Translations under genes and position numbers: made by a program
Shown here: piece by piece, positions 15,788-16,101 of the stretch
Layout of the letters: each line of letters starts with the position of its first letter
How positions within the stretch are numbered: the first letter of the stretch is position 1
Notes under the pieces: model-generated
Databases searched by the model: none
What the model saw: the letters and a program-made list of their open reading frames with translations, nothing else
What the model was told of the DNA's origin: nothing
Source of the DNA: Prolixibacteraceae bacterium UBA6162
GTDB lineage: Bacteria; Bacteroidota; Bacteroidia; Bacteroidales; Prolixibacteraceae
Reading direction: 5' to 3'
Assembly: GCA_002428215.1 (NCBI GenBank)
Contig: DIUI01000069.1
Coordinates: 1 to 16,101 of the forward strand
DNA: 16,101 bases

Positions 15788-16101
15788 ATGCTCACAGATA
15801 GATTCGTAAACCGCCATATTGGCCCACGCGATCACGAGATCTCGCAGATGCTTCAAAAACTCGACGTAGGCTCAGTTGCAGAGCTAATGGATCAGATTGT
15901 TCCTGCCAATATTCGCCTGAAAAAGCCCCTAAATGTGGGTGAAGGTCTGAGCGAACGCAAATATTTCCGTAAGATACTTGACCTTGCCTCTCGCAACAAG
16001 GTTTTCAATACATACATAGGTATGGGCTACTACGATACGATTACCCCTGCGGTAATCCTACGGAATGTGCTCGAAAATCCTTCGTGGTATACTTCCTACA
16101 C
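15788..16101 (+). CDS. gcvP: Glycine dehydrogenase (decarboxylating), P protein, N-terminal part
   Basis: The P protein of the glycine cleavage system decarboxylates glycine with pyridoxal phosphate and passes the aminomethyl group to the lipoyl H protein. Only 104 codons lie in the window; the frame is open to the edge, and full-length members have about 950 residues. The N-terminus is diagnostic: FVNRHIGP (6-13), a helical stretch with QMLQKL, VPANIRL, then YIGMGYYDT and PAVILRNVLENPSWYTSY just before the cut. The pyridoxal phosphate lysine is far downstream and cannot be checked. The ATG at 15788 gives the usual short leader before RHIGP. The gene begins 84 bases after the metallo-hydrolase. 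Confidence 0.95.
   Translation, partial: MLTDRFVNRHIGPRDHEISQMLQKLDVGSVAELMDQIVPANIRLKKPLNVGEGLSERKYFRKILDLASRNKVFNTYIGMGYYDTITPAVILRNVLENPSWYTSY

Noticed and set aside
1..16101. Mobile element, CRISPR array, prophage or defence system
   Set aside because: I found no transposase, integrase, repeat-spacer pattern, cas-like protein, tRNA-linked att repeat or compositional break; the region reads as conserved housekeeping sequence.

Overview
The window looks like a conserved chromosomal segment from a member of the Bacteroidota, probably class Bacteroidia (Bacteroidales/Marinilabiliales-like). Four things support this: a type III glutamine synthetase; a PorE-like lipoprotein of the type IX secretion system; a DUF2851 protein, a family typical of this phylum; and intergenic regions carrying the Bacteroidota sigma pattern (TTG/TTTG, about 19 bases, then TAnnTTTG) rather than -35/-10 boxes. 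Starts are preceded by A-rich sequence instead of Shine-Dalgarno motifs. I see no mobile element, CRISPR array, tRNA or rRNA.

Layout. 1-3226, plus strand: arginine deiminase (its N-terminus lies upstream of the window), a SpoU/TrmH-family RNA 2'-O-methyltransferase four bases downstream, then a DUF2851 protein whose likely start is the ATG at 1955. 3248-7599, minus strand: the PorE-like lipoprotein and type III glutamine synthetase, the latter with its own promoter and terminator. 7600-7916: a divergent, AT-rich promoter region. 7917-11745, plus strand: cytoplasmic cyclophilin, rpsO (true start 8481), pnp, and a small membrane protein of unknown function. rpsO and pnp are adjacent, as in many bacteria, but each has its own promoter candidate and each is followed by a strong intrinsic terminator. 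11756-14235, minus strand: a polyprenyl-phosphate sugar-1-phosphate transferase preceded by a degenerate Gfo/Idh/MocA-type protein, suggesting an envelope polysaccharide function. 14371-16101, plus strand: protein-L-isoaspartate methyltransferase, a glyoxalase II-like metallo-beta-lactamase-fold hydrolase, and the first 104 codons of glycine decarboxylase (gcvP), cut by the window edge.

Most of the genes are housekeeping: amino-acid nitrogen metabolism (arginine deiminase, glutamine synthetase, glycine cleavage), RNA and protein maintenance (methyltransferase, PNPase, S15, cyclophilin, Pcm) and the cell envelope (PorE-like protein, sugar transferase). They do not form one pathway. The most interesting non-coding signal is the rpsO leader. 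There a 9-bp hairpin has a loop that is complementary to the five bases directly after the stem, giving a possible H-type pseudoknot with a G.U/G-C step. This resembles the S15 autoregulatory elements known from other phyla. Other points worth a second look are the oxidoreductase-like protein lacking the family's catalytic lysine, a possible nuclease-like motif in the DUF2851 protein, and a Cys/His-rich two-helix membrane protein.
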